Origin: Adineta ricciae
Taxonomy: Eukaryota > Rotifera > Eurotatoria > Adinetida > Adinetidae
Assembly (NCBI GenBank): GCA_905250025.1
Contig: CAJNOJ010000266.1
Location: 1-64,000, forward strand
Reading direction: 5' to 3'
DNA: 64,000 bases
The first letter of the stretch is position 1. Each line of letters starts with the position of its first letter. Made by a program: the position numbers and the translations under genes. The notes beneath the pieces were generated by a model, which saw nothing but the letters and a program-made list of their open reading frames with translations, made no database searches and was not told the origin of the DNA. Of this stretch, positions 1-10,592 are shown in pieces.

Positions 1-84
1 TTAGTGTCACTAACAACATTTTTGGTGATAGTGTAGCTTTTTTTATTAATTGATTTACATATGTAATGCTGCCAATTAATAATA

Positions 85-1432
85 TTATGATGGCGACGAA
101 TTGTCCAGGCGACGAATTGCCCGTCGACGAATTGTCCGCGACGAATTGTCCGTCGACGAATTGTCCGCGACGAATTGTCCGTCGACGAATTGTCCTAGTG
201 CCCCATAGGCTGCGGCCTCATCGGGGTTTATTGACTGAACTAATTCTTTTCCATTGAACAAATTCTGCAGAAGGTTTTGCACTTTTGGAATGCGTACCGA
301 TCCACCGACTAGAACAATGTCATGAATACTTGCTTTATCCATTTTAGCGTCACATAATGCCTTTTCAACTGGTTCAAGTGTTGAACAAAAGAGATCAGCA
401 CATAGGTTCTCGAAACGAGTGCGTGTTATTGTCGAATAAAAATCAATCCCATCATGCAATGAATCAATCTCAACCGATGCGTTCAATGACGATGATAATG
501 TGATCTAGAAGATTGTTAATTGATGATCCTTAATATACTATCAGATTAGAATGATTTTGTTATTACTTTAGCACGTTCACAAGCAGAGCGTAGACGCACA
601 AGAGCTCGCTTATCATCAGATAGATTTTTCTCGTATTTGTGTTTGAATTCTTGAACAAAATATGATACTAATCGATTGACAAAATCTTCACCTCCTAAAT
701 GTGCATCACCTGAAAATAAAGTCCTTATGGTTGGCGAAAAAACATCAAGATATTTGTTTTGCAGTTACCGGCCACTGATTTAACCTCAAAAATTCTCTCT
801 TCAATCTTTAAAACCGATACATTAAAAGTACCACCGCCCAAATTGAAGACCAATACATTTCGTTCATCTGTAGTGTCGAAGTTGATTCCATAGGCGAGAG
901 CGGCGGCTGTTGATTCATCGATGATATTTAGTACACAAAGACCAGCAATACAAGCGGCATCTCTGATGGATTGACGCTGCCAACTGTTAAAACTAGCTGG
1001 AACAGTAATGACAGCCTCATATATCTTTTTACCACAATGAATCTCTGTTGTTTCGATCATTTTCGTTAATACCATCGCTAATATTTCTTCTGGAACAAAT
1101 GACTTGATTTCGTTTTTATATTCAACTTGAATTTCTGGTTTGCCACTAACGTTAATAACTTTGAATGGCCAATGTTTTATATCAGTTTGAACAGTGGAAT
1201 CATCAAACTGACGACCAATGAGTCGTTTAACAGCAAAAACTGTATTACCACAGTTGATTCCCATTTGATTTTTAGCAACATCTCCGAATAAACGTCCACT
1301 TTCAGTAAATGCGACATAAGATGGTGTTGTTCGACGTCCTTGTTCATCAGCAATGATCTCTACGTTCTCATGGCTAAATACTGCGACACATGACGATATT
1401 GTTCCCAGATCGATACCGACTGTTCTAGCCAT
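85..1432 (-). CDS. Hsp70-family ATPase domain, C-terminally truncated
   Basis: Three exons give a nearly full Hsp70 nucleotide-binding domain: 1432-769, 709-567 and 504 to about 199. The introns 768-710 and 566-505 are 59 and 62 nt, GT-AG. Visible motifs are the phosphate-1 loop [11 protein letters not shown] at the N-terminus, the K71-equivalent in [23 protein letters not shown], the phosphate-2 region [20 protein letters not shown] across the first intron, and [13 protein letters not shown] with [11 protein letters not shown] at the end. Family members continue with a substrate-binding domain and lid; here homology stops at AAAYGA (about 199) and the frame runs into a minisatellite, ending at 85. 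Two conserved Asp in the phosphate-2 loop are Asn (codons 842-844 and 821-823), so ATPase activity is doubtful. It is either a pseudogene or an NBD-only protein; expression cannot be judged from sequence. Confidence 0.85.
93..196. repeat. Tandem minisatellite, GACGAATTGTCC core
   Basis: The 12-base core GACGAATTGTCC (one copy ends TTGCCC) recurs about seven times, with spacers alternating between CGTC and CG, so the higher-order unit is about 29 bp. The array lies exactly where Hsp70 homology ends. On the minus strand it is read as an Asn-Ser-Ser-containing extension of that gene. Confidence 0.85.
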
Positions 1433-2553
1433 CTTCAGTTATCGACGAAAAGAAAAAGCAAAGTGAATTTCACTTATCTGGGAGCAAAAAAGATAAATCT
1501 AACGTCAGAGATAAGAGAATATCTTTTTAGAAAGATTGCTGACACTCAACTAAACAAAAAAGAACATCATTGTCTTCTGTAAATACACAAAGGAGTTGAT
1601 AGACACGAAATACCACCATCTAGATCATACGTTGGACGAACCATGCAATTTTAGCACAAATACTGCAGAATTACTAGACTCCACTATAGAAACTATTACA
1701 TCGTAGCATTAACAGCGAAGTCGTGCGTCTCGTCCAGACGTCTCTTTTAACGTTTTTGGGACGGGCGATGCACCATTTATATCACGAACCTTTTTCTTTA
1801 TCGATACGTAACTTACTATCTGTTGATTATATGAAACACTTGTGGGCACATTACACTATACCTATATCGACGTATCTAACATGACTTGCTGTAATGCGCT
1901 CTATACTTAGATTTTTTACATCAATCGAGCAACTTATATCCCTCTAATTTATTATTTCGAATATACACGTGGGCAAAATATTGTACGTGGATCTTTTCTA
2001 TTGAAGGTAAAATTTCGTTGTTTTTCTCCTTCACGAAAGAGCTACATAGCCAGAAGTATTCTGTTTTTTTTTATGAGGACAACGTTTTCCTTCATTAAAT
2101 GGAGTTTCTAATACAAAACATGCATTCATACATTTCGGAGAGATGTTGGAAGAATGTACATATGTAAATCACGTTTCTAGATATTTTGTAATGCTCGGAA
2201 TAAGATATGCTCAATTTTTGATGAAAATAATCGATAGACTATATATTGTTCGGAGAGTCTACCGGAAGGAATTGTCTGTTTTGTTTTTGATAAACTCGTG
2301 TATTCCTCTATCTCATATTCTCTGTACTGGTATACGCATTACATTTGCATAGCTGATTTAAATTATTTTTTGTTGATCCTTTGGTCGTCCCTTATGAAGA
2401 CTTGTTAGTTCAATTTCGTACAGAATGTGTTGATATAAGTTTGGCTTATTCTTTATTTTCAGTTACACTTCAACAGAAATCCATATAAATCAAATCTGTA
2501 AGTCAAAAGTAAAGTGTCTAGAAATAACATTGAGTTCTTTTAGCTGCGCGTCT
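1433..2553. other. Intergenic, no gene recognised
   Basis: This is the 5' flank of the Hsp70-like gene and the 3' flank of peptidase A. Open frames here (for example a 69-codon plus-strand frame at 2143) match no family I recognise and lack coding character. I saw no convincing heat-shock element array next to the Hsp70-like start. Confidence 0.5.
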
Positions 2554-4439
2554 CTATTCCTCTTCATCATCATCTCCATCTTCACCGTCTTCCTCTTCGT
2601 CGTCATCCTCACCATCTTCCTCCTCCTCATCATCCTCATCTTCACCATCTTCCTCCTCATCGCCATCCTCTTCGTCGTCATCATCAGCTTCTTCGTCTTC
2701 TTCTTCAACTTCTTCAATATCAGCATCTTCGTCATCCCCATCTTCGTCATCATCATCTTCTTCATCGTCATCGTCATCGTCATCGTCATCTTCCAGATAA
2801 TCAACATCATCTTCATCATCCCAACCCTCGTTGCCCATTGTTGCCACACCTACCCACGGAAAAATGTTTAAATAAATACCGCCGATAAACGCGGTTTTTG
2901 ACGGAGACTACGGTGACACCATTGAACACCGCGAGGTTTAAAATAAACCGCAGTTAACCGCGGTACGGTGCACCGCAGTAAGAATTTACCGCGGTAACCT
3001 CAATAGTTACCGCAACATAATATACCGTTCAAAACTGCGATTTCAGAAATTGCGATAAGATGTGAATTAGTCGCGGTNTGAGTTAACCGAGGTGCTAGAT
3101 GACCGTATGAAGATGGTAGATAGATTGAGAACATAGTATACCTGTCCGAAATGATGTACCATCATGATGGTATATTATTTTTCGTTGAAACCGTTAATAA
3201 CCGCGGTTTGACATACCGCGATTTTAGCCGGTGTGGAAAAACCTAATAAAAGGTCTGACTTTTGCGATTCAAAATTACCGGCCAAAACCGCATATATTAA
3301 ACCGTTGATTCCCGCGGTTTTTATTCAAAAATTTTTCCGTGGGTAGCCTTTTAACTGTCCAAGCAGCATTACACAAATCATTACTTCCTACATAATCGTA
3401 TGGTATATAGCAGTAACCTCTGTCTCCCTATACGAACAGAAAATCGTTCCACATTTCATGGGCAAAATACCTCTGTAAACTTACCCAGGTAGCTCCCCAT
3501 GAATTTCGTACGATAAATGCTCTCGAATGATCACTGTAACCAGCTACTACAAGCGCGTGTCTGAACGAATAAATTTACCTGGTAACATAGAATTGAAATT
3601 AGAGACAAACAAAATTACCTTCCATGTGATGATCGAGCTACTTCGCTGCTTTTTGGCAAAGTCACTACTCCATTTGTACCTGCCTTGTCAAATGAATTGT
3701 ACAAGTTGAGACTAACTAGAAAAGGGAATCCCTGGGCAAGACAAGATCTCATTTCATCAACATTAATATCCAGTTCAAGTGCTTCAGAAATGCCATAAGG
3801 TGCAGCAGCAGCATAACATTGACTATGCGGTTTAGTATTAACTTTCTTGATATTGTATGGCCACAGTGATTCAAGACAGACACCTTGCTCTTCAACAACT
3901 TCAATTGTCGTAGCAATACTTGTACCTTCATCAGTGATATCGGGATCTCCTTCATTATCCTTAATGCGACTATTATAATAGATGAAAAGACGACTGACGT
4001 CTTCAAGGCGACCAGTAGTTCGATAATTCAAGTATTCGTAGATTCCAGCCATGGCATTTGCCGTACTACAAATAAATCGCTGGTATGGATGTGAACGTAA
4101 CGGTGTTCTACTTACCAACTGTTCGTATCAGATTGATCTTCAATTGATGTCATCCAAGGTCGAAGATCGACTTTGCTCGGCAATTGTGGAGCTGTGTAGG
4201 CAACATATTGTGAAAAATCTCGATTTAGACAGGCTTTTGCTGGTTTTCGGCTCATATCTTTATCGCCATTGAGGCGGTATCGTTTGTCTGTCTTTCGATT
4301 ATGCAAGAACGTTTTCTTAATCACGGGCGCTTTCTCTTTCGGTGGTCGAACGGCTGCTTTCTTTGTTGATCTTTTTAAGATAAAAGTTCAAATTAGACTA
4401 AATTAGGTTAGTTTTCAAAGGTACACACTTGCTGGCCAT
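2554..4439 (-). pseudogene. Papain-like (C1A) cysteine peptidase A, split by a MITE
   Basis: Exons on the minus strand: 4439-4429 (MASK...), 4370-4116, 4065-3619, 3560-3485, and 3427 onward. Exon 2 ends EDQSDTNS and the catalytic Cys codon is split TG|T across the intron, followed by TANAMAGIYEYL. Exon 4 has the His motif HALVVAGYSDHS and the Asn motif VRNSWG, so the catalytic set (Gln, Cys, His, Asn) is complete. There is no signal peptide or inhibitory propeptide, which suggests a cytosolic enzyme. In paralogue B the last exon runs straight into a Glu/Asp-rich tail; here a 491-bp element (2853-3343) interrupts that exon, and the tail (GNEGWDDEDDVDYLEDD...) lies stranded at 2847-2554. Reading into the element adds about 22 residues and then a stop, so a catalytic domain without its acidic tail could still be made. 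Confidence 0.8.
2853..3343. mobile_element. 491-bp MITE, mariner-like, TA target duplication
   Basis: The terminal inverted repeats are about 31 bp with few mismatches (left CCCACGGAAAAAT..., right ...ATTTTTCCGTGGG). TA flanks both ends (2851-2852 and 3344-3345). The empty site survives in peptidase B, where CACACC-TA-AATTC is uninterrupted, so insertion at TA with TA duplication is directly visible. The interior has no ORF and is full of CCGCGG/ACCGCGGT motifs (2958, 2989, 3201, 3312), in partly self-complementary arrangement. Length, lack of coding capacity and TA preference fit a non-autonomous Tc1/mariner-type element. One N lies inside at 3078. Confidence 0.85.
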
Positions 4440-5118
4440 TGGAAACCTATATTCGTCCTCTAAGTCTAAAAAACAATCATATTGTACAGTCGCATATTGT
4501 GATATCATTGAATAAATAAAAAAATATCAAAACATAGTCGTAAATCAACATTTGGATACATGTACGTTTATTGATTAGTGACCTGCAAAAGATGAAAGAC
4601 TCGAAAATAAATACTGGTGATGTACGTCAGTAATGACGTGAGAACGCCACGGTACACGCTTCATTCTCTCATTCTATATCCTAATGATGAAACCTCCTCC
4701 TCTATATCTGAATGATATAGTTGTGGTGCAATTACGTTGTGTACATAGCAGAGGTAATGATAATAAGTACAAAAAACACCGAAACAAGCATGTCAGATTG
4801 TGTCATGTATTTTTTTCATCGTTTCATAAAAGTATGTGAATGTATTGACTCTTGCCTGTAATGATGAAATGTAGAAGAAAACGTTTAATATGCATGGAAA
4901 AAAAATCAAAATTATTATTGCATATTCTGAATATAGTAAAAGTATATGGAAAATTACGGATTTTAAAGGGGTCCATTTTTTTAATCAAGATTATGTGTTT
5001 ATTTCCGCATTCGAGAAGCAAATTTTTCAATTTCATGAAATTCAGCAACGAAATTACGTAGACAAATACCAAAAGAATATAATATAAAGATGTGACGAGT
5101 TAGTTTGCAAGTCATTTA
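4440..5118. other. Intergenic between peptidases A and B
   Basis: AT-rich spacer between the start of peptidase A and the stop of peptidase B. It holds presumed promoter sequence for A and the 3' end of B. Short frames around 4824-5087 overlap each other on both strands and look random. Confidence 0.5.
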
Positions 5119-6369
5119 TTACTCTTCGTCATCGTCGTCGTAATCATCATCTTCTGGCTCATCTTCTTCTTCAACTTCTTCAATGTCAGCATCTTCGTCA
5201 TCTTCATCTTCGTCCTCATCTTCATCGTCATCATCCAAATAATCAACCTCATCTTCGTCATCCCAACCGTCGTTACCCATAGTTGCCACACCTAAATTCT
5301 TAACTGTCCAAGCAATATCGCATAACTTATCATTGCCGATATAATCATACGGTATATAGCAGTAACCCCTGTCTCCCTGTTGAAAAATGTAAAAACATCT
5401 TTAATTCGTTAGCCAACGACACTTACCCAACTGGCTCCCCAGGAATTTCGTACGATGAATGCTCTCGAATGGTCACTGTAACCTGATAGTACGACAGCAT
5501 GACTGCAAAGAAAGGCATGCAGTAGACGCAATCCAACAAAGTACAGTTACCTTCCGTGAGATGCTCGGCTTGTTTCGTTACTTTTTGGCATAGGAACGAT
5601 TCCATGTGATTGCGCTTTATCGAATGATTTGTACAGTTCCATAATAACTAGAATAGGAAATCCTTGCGCCAGACACGATTTCATCTCGTTAATATTGATA
5701 TCGACTTCAAGTGCCTCAGAAATGCTATACTGTGGAGCAACACTATACGCTTGTTTGGTCGGTTTGGTATTGACTTTTTTAATATTATATGGCCATATGT
5801 ACTCTGGACAGACGCCGAATTCTTCAACGGTTTCAATGGTCGAAGGGATGGTACTTCCATCATCAATCACATGAGGATCATCATCATTATCTCGAACTCG
5901 AGCATTGTAGTAGATGAAGAGTCGACTGACATCTTCGAGACGCCCAGTGGTTCGATAATTTAGATATTCGTAGACTCCAGCCATTGCATTTGCCGTACTG
6001 GTGATAAATTTGAAAAGGCAGTTAACATGGATAGATATGTCTAGAAGTACTTACCAACTGTTGGCGTCCGATTGATCTTCGATTTGTGTCATCCAAGGTC
6101 GTAGATCGACTTTGTTCGGTAATTGAGGAGTTGTATAGGCGATGTATTGGGAAAAATCTCGATTCAGACAAGCTTTCCTTGGTTTACGATTCGTCTCTTT
6201 CGCCCCATTGAGACGATATCGTTGATTTGTCTTTCGATTGTGCAAGAACATTTTCTTGATGATAGGTGCCTTACCTGTTGGTGCATTAGTTGTTAGCCTA
6301 CACAATGATATAGAAAATTAAGTTACTAGGACATGGATCAGCTCTCAAAAATATATACTTGCTGGCCAT
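5119..6369 (-). CDS. Papain-like (C1A) cysteine peptidase B with acidic tail
   Basis: The complete five-exon model is 6369-6359, 6297-6055, 5997-5551, 5502-5427, 5376-5119 (1035 nt, 344 residues), with all introns GT-AG. The start MASK is shared with paralogues A and C and the reading frame is kept across every junction. Catalytic residues by position: oxyanion Gln79 (IEDQSDANS), Cys85 (codon split TG|T by the second intron), His235 (SHAVVLSGY), Asn253 (VRNSWGASWG). There is no signal peptide and no recognisable propeptide; residues 1-65 are basic and low in hydrophobics. Residues about 294-344 form a tail of Asp/Glu starting GNDGWDDEDEVDYL. The role is inferred as intracellular proteolysis; the tail may bind basic partners or calcium, but nothing in the sequence proves it. 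Confidence 0.9.
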
Positions 6370-7637
6370 GATGACTATCTGTTCGTTTTCTCCGGCTAAG
6401 AAAGCACTTTACTGTAATGTGACGGTGTTATGCATTTTGATATTAGTGGATAAGAAACTATTCAAATAGTAATATGAAAGCACGATAAGTAACTTATTTT
6501 GTTATTATACTACCGATACATGTGCGCGCTCACTCACTTGTAGCCGACAAGGAGAAGAAAAACAAGCGATATTAAACATTTCGTTGTGCCCCGCCCTTGT
6601 TGTGTTCTATTAACTATTATAGTTTAGAAAAAGTAGAAGTTAAGCAGAAAAAACAATCGTAAATATGCCCATACAGTACAAACGTTAGATGATATACATA
6701 CACAAAGTTGAAATAGGTTAACAGTATCTCATAATGTTAATGAATTGGCTATTTGAATACAAAGCATTGTCCATTAGATGATGCCAAAATGACCAATTCG
6801 TTATACGTTATTACTTTAGAAAATAAAAAACATAGACGCTGTACAGAGGATTTTTTGTTGACTTTTTACGAATAGATTGTGTGGAATGGCGCATTCGACT
6901 CAGTCTTGAACGATGAGTATTGATTTTAATCAATTTTGTAACTGCATGATCTGTCATATATGCTAGAATTTAGCTCAACAGCAACTAGCAAAACACTGTC
7001 AGCTGATCTAGACATGTTTTGATAGATATACAGTTATGAGTGTCGATTACTTACGACATAACGGCGAAATACCAATCAATGAAAAAAAATGGCGGTGAAA
7101 ATCATATTGATCAATCCGAATTTTCATTATACAAAGTCGATATGTTTGTAGAAAACTTAGAGACTCTTCTGTGCGATAAGGAAGACAGAATCAAATAATT
7201 AAGATGATAGAACGTATTTCTAGATCAAACCTTATCATCAACCTTTTGTTTCGTCATTCAATGCAAGAAATTTCTCTGGTGGTTCTCGAGTCTTGATTTT
7301 AGCGTTGTGAATCGTTCATTGAGGCTAGTTGTGAGTTTCTAGGATGCATGCATACTCTCGCTCGAATACGACCAATAGATAAAAGTGCAGGTAGATTGAA
7401 TTGAAAATGAAGAAGCATATCTTTACTGGAATATTTTCAACGAGTGTGAAGAGGAGAGAAAAATTTAATTGATTTAAGAATCTATCTCATGCATCTGTGT
7501 CCTATTGGATGAAAAACGAAAGAATCAAGTAGCAGCTATACCGTGCTGGATATTATAAAAGCTTAACGAAAATGTCGTATTCAATAGAAGGGAAAGACAA
7601 TTGAATATTCCACCATATTTAATTGGCAATCTATCAA
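6370..7637. promoter_or_regulatory. Divergent promoter region, peptidase B / glycosidase 1
   Basis: A 1268-bp spacer separates two genes transcribed away from each other. The same spacer, 1272 bp and readily alignable, occurs between peptidase C and glycosidase 3 (14795-16066). No ORF of note. It must hold both promoters; individual sites other than a TATA-like box were not resolved. Confidence 0.5.
7554..7560 (+). promoter_or_regulatory. TATA-like box of glycosidase 1
   Basis: TATAAAA lies about 80 nt before the start codon. The counterpart in the second copy (15983-15990) sits at the same place. Assignment is by position and motif only. Confidence 0.4.
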
Positions 7638-9459
7638 ATGATTCGTAAGTATATAGATGCGAGTGTACCTAATACATTCCGCGTACTAAACTGATGAACC
7701 TATTTCAGATCATAATGCATTTGGCACGATTCGATGTTGGTGTCTACTGTTCGTTGCAGCAGTATTTCCAATCATATCAGGTGAAGCTATAACAGCGGTT
7801 CAAGCTGATTCTTTCGTGGAAAGCATCGGTATTAACACCCATTGGGCATATAAAGGAGTATATACTAACAATTATACTACTCTTCGAGCAAAATTGGTGG
7901 AATCCGGTATTCGATACGTGCGTGATAGGACCGTTGCAGGTGTTTTCACTCGTGCAAATGACCTCTACGACAATTTTGGAATCAAAACAAACATGTTAAC
8001 TGCAAGATGGATACCTGGCATATGGCCGGCTCCATTGGATCCGACACAGATCGATGCCGAACTCAATGACATCAAAACTCAAGCACTCCGATCGGTAGAT
8101 GCTATAGAGGCCCCAAACGAATATGATCATGCACATGGTCCCGACACTAACTGGCTGTCAACGATAAAAAACTATAGTATTAACCTCTACAACAAAGTCA
8201 AGGCTGATCCAATACTGAAGAACTTTCCCGTTATCGGACCATCATTGGTAAACTACGAGTCATATGTTGCTGTCGGCAATAGTGATTCTTTTATCGATTA
8301 TGGAAACCAGCATATATATTATTGGACTTACTGGCCAGGTTTCAGCGGTTACGATAGTAACGGAACTCGCAGCATTGATTGGTATCTCAATCTTTTGGCT
8401 CGTGCACAGTCACCATCTGGCAAACCAGTGATAGCTACGGAAACCGGTCACACAACTTTCATTGAAGTTGGTGGTTTATCAGAAGAAGCTGATGGAAAAT
8501 ACACACTTCGTATACTTGCTGAGTTCTTCCGTCGAGGTATTTATCGCAGTTACAAATATGAACTGGTTGACGAAGAAATAACTGGCAGAGAAGGTTTCTT
8601 TGGTCTCTTACGCAACAATCTTACCGAAAAGGCATCGTTTCGAGCAGTAAGAAATCTCATATCGATATTAAGTGATAAAGGTTCAGCCTTCACACCAGCA
8701 TCATTGAACTACACACTCACAGGTAACTTAACCAATGTTCGTCAACTGCTCTTTCAAAAACGCAATGGTGACTTTTATTTGATGGTGTGGAACGAGGTGT
8801 CAAGTTGGGATGTTCGACTCAAGTTTGATCTGTATCCATCACCACAGCAGCTTCAACTAAATGTTCAAGGTGATCGCATTCTCACTGATCTCATCCTTTA
8901 TTCATTCAACAACAATGCCGATGTGAATGTTACTTCTCTTCCTGTCATCAACAATCAAGTGAAGTTCAACTCAACTGACAAGATCAGTATTTTACAGGTA
9001 AAAATTGCCACCGTTTCTACGAACTCCATAATCGGAGGTGTCTATCGAATCACGCCCAAATTCGCCCCGCAAGCTGCACTCTATGCAATCAGCGATCAGA
9101 ATCATGCAGTCATTAGTCAAACATATTATTCTGGTGCTGCCAATCAACAATGGATCTTAGAATCACTTGATGATGGTTTCTATCGTATCAAAAACCGTGT
9201 AGGTGGTCGAGTGCTCGACGTAGACAATTGCAACACATACGATGGTGGTGTCACGCGATTGTACGATTGGTCGAATACTGACTGCCAAAAATGGAAAGTG
9301 GAAGTGTTGTCGAATGGATATTATCGTTTAACACCAAAACATGCTCCGAATCAAAGTCTGAATGTTCAGTTGTGCAGAGGTGGAGGTGGAATCATTGTTC
9401 AGCAGTCGTCATGGTCGAATAGTGATTGTCAACTATGGAAACTGGAACGCATTGAGTAA
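7638..9459 (+). CDS. Secreted GH-A-type glycosidase with ricin-B lectin domain (copy 1)
   Basis: Model: the coding part of exon 1 is 7 nt (7638-7644, ATGATTC), followed by a 64-nt GT-AG intron and exon 2 at 7709-9459; 585 residues. The start is supported because the paralogues share ATGATTC before the intron and no in-frame ATG follows nearby. Residues 1-27 form a signal peptide (CWCLLFVAAVFPIISG). Residues about 36-345 look like a TIM-barrel glycosidase: IRYVRD, the NEYD motif with a likely acid/base Glu140, and ATETGH with a likely nucleophile Glu247. A beta-rich region follows. Residues about 447-585 are a ricin-type beta-trefoil lectin (QQWILE, QKWKVE, QLWKLE repeats). The architecture and an almost intronless body resemble bacterial secreted enzymes, so bacterial origin is inferred. 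Substrate unknown. Confidence 0.85.
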
Positions 9460-10592
9460 TTAGTTTGAAGAAGGCGAGAACTATTGTTTTGAGAGTTTAA
9501 AATAAAAGTATACGTGGAAAAAAATGTATCTATAGTTATATAGCTAGTCCAATAGAGCACATACATATACATAACTCTTTGTGGCGTATTTGATTAGTTC
9601 TGTACAAGCTGTATAAGAAAACAAAAGGAATAAACGATCGAAAGAAATTACAAATGGTAACATAGGAGTAGGCCTACCATTTCCTACCAAAATAGATTCT
9701 CAATATCTTGTTGCAATGTAATAAAATAGGCAAAATCTATTGAAGGTCGAATGATCGTAACCCACAACGGTACAAGATTTATTACAAAATATGTTTGTTT
9801 CTGCAAAAAAATGCTTATACTGGAAACTCTGCTTTTTATATATAGAACTTAAAGATTAGAGAGACTCTCTTGAGTGAATTCGAACTTGTATTCTATTTTA
9901 TTTTATAAAATCTATTATACAGCTATCTATATACTGAAAATGACTATAGTAATTCTTGAGTTTTTTTGCGCGTTTCCAAAGGTTAACAGATAGTCACGCT
10001 CATTGGCCATACAATGACTTCCAGTCGTACAAGAGAAATATTAGTTTTGCATCTTTAACTGTTATTTTTACCTAGGATGCATGTAATGGTAATAAATATT
10101 AGAAAAACGAAAGCTTTTTAACATTGTTAACAATTATGACTGTGACAATAAGTAATACTATACCGTGCAGAGAAAAGAAATTTCATTTTTTACCACAGAT
10201 GTGCTCCAATCATGCCTGTTTACTGTGAATATACTGTGATCATCCGAGACAAATAAAGCACACATCTATTTCAAAATAACTGCTAAAGATAAATAAATTC
10301 ACCATATCTATACATTTATTCGTATTTTTGTTGTTATCCTTTAGTACATCAATAAATAAAAATATCAAAAGTACATTCTTATTATAGAGCTTTGAAGGAT
10401 CAAAGAGAGAGAGAGAGATCAATTAAATTTTCAAACCTACCCCCACACACCTGTTTTCGTATTTGCCAAAAGAACAAAAGCATCCATTAGGCTACTATAT
10501 CCCCAAAAATATTACAAAAGTTTAACGAAAACTTCACATTCCATATATAAAGAGAGAAAATTGAATTGCGTACTTAGTACTGTAGCTATCAA
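9460..10592. other. Intergenic, glycosidase 1 to glycosidase 2
   Basis: AATAAA at 9501-9506 is the likely poly(A) signal of glycosidase 1. An AG microsatellite lies around 10405-10420. A TATA-like TATATAAAG at 10544-10552 is 41 nt before the next start codon. The homologous spacer at 17889-19197 is about 175 bp longer because of two indels near 9530-9590. No gene recognised. Confidence 0.55.

Noticed and set aside
93-196. Possible CRISPR-like array
   Set aside because: The repeats are contiguous with 2-4 nt between cores, with no unique spacers; the context is eukaryotic.
2490-2871. Plus-strand hydrophobic frame and minus-strand Met/Lys-rich frame
   Set aside because: Both are off-frame readings of the Asp/Glu-rich codons of the peptidase A tail.
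2853-3343. Element acting as a new intron (introner-like)
   Set aside because: A TAG acceptor exists at its 3' edge on the coding strand, but no good GT donor is found at the 5' edge; kept only as something RNA data could revive.
9040-9459. Ricin-like toxin
   Set aside because: Only the sugar-binding beta-trefoil is present, fused to a glycosidase-type barrel; there is no ribosome-inactivating chain.
10405-10420. AG-rich repeat as a regulatory GAGA array
   Set aside because: It is a short microsatellite, shorter in the second copy (around 19015-19024), with no supporting context.
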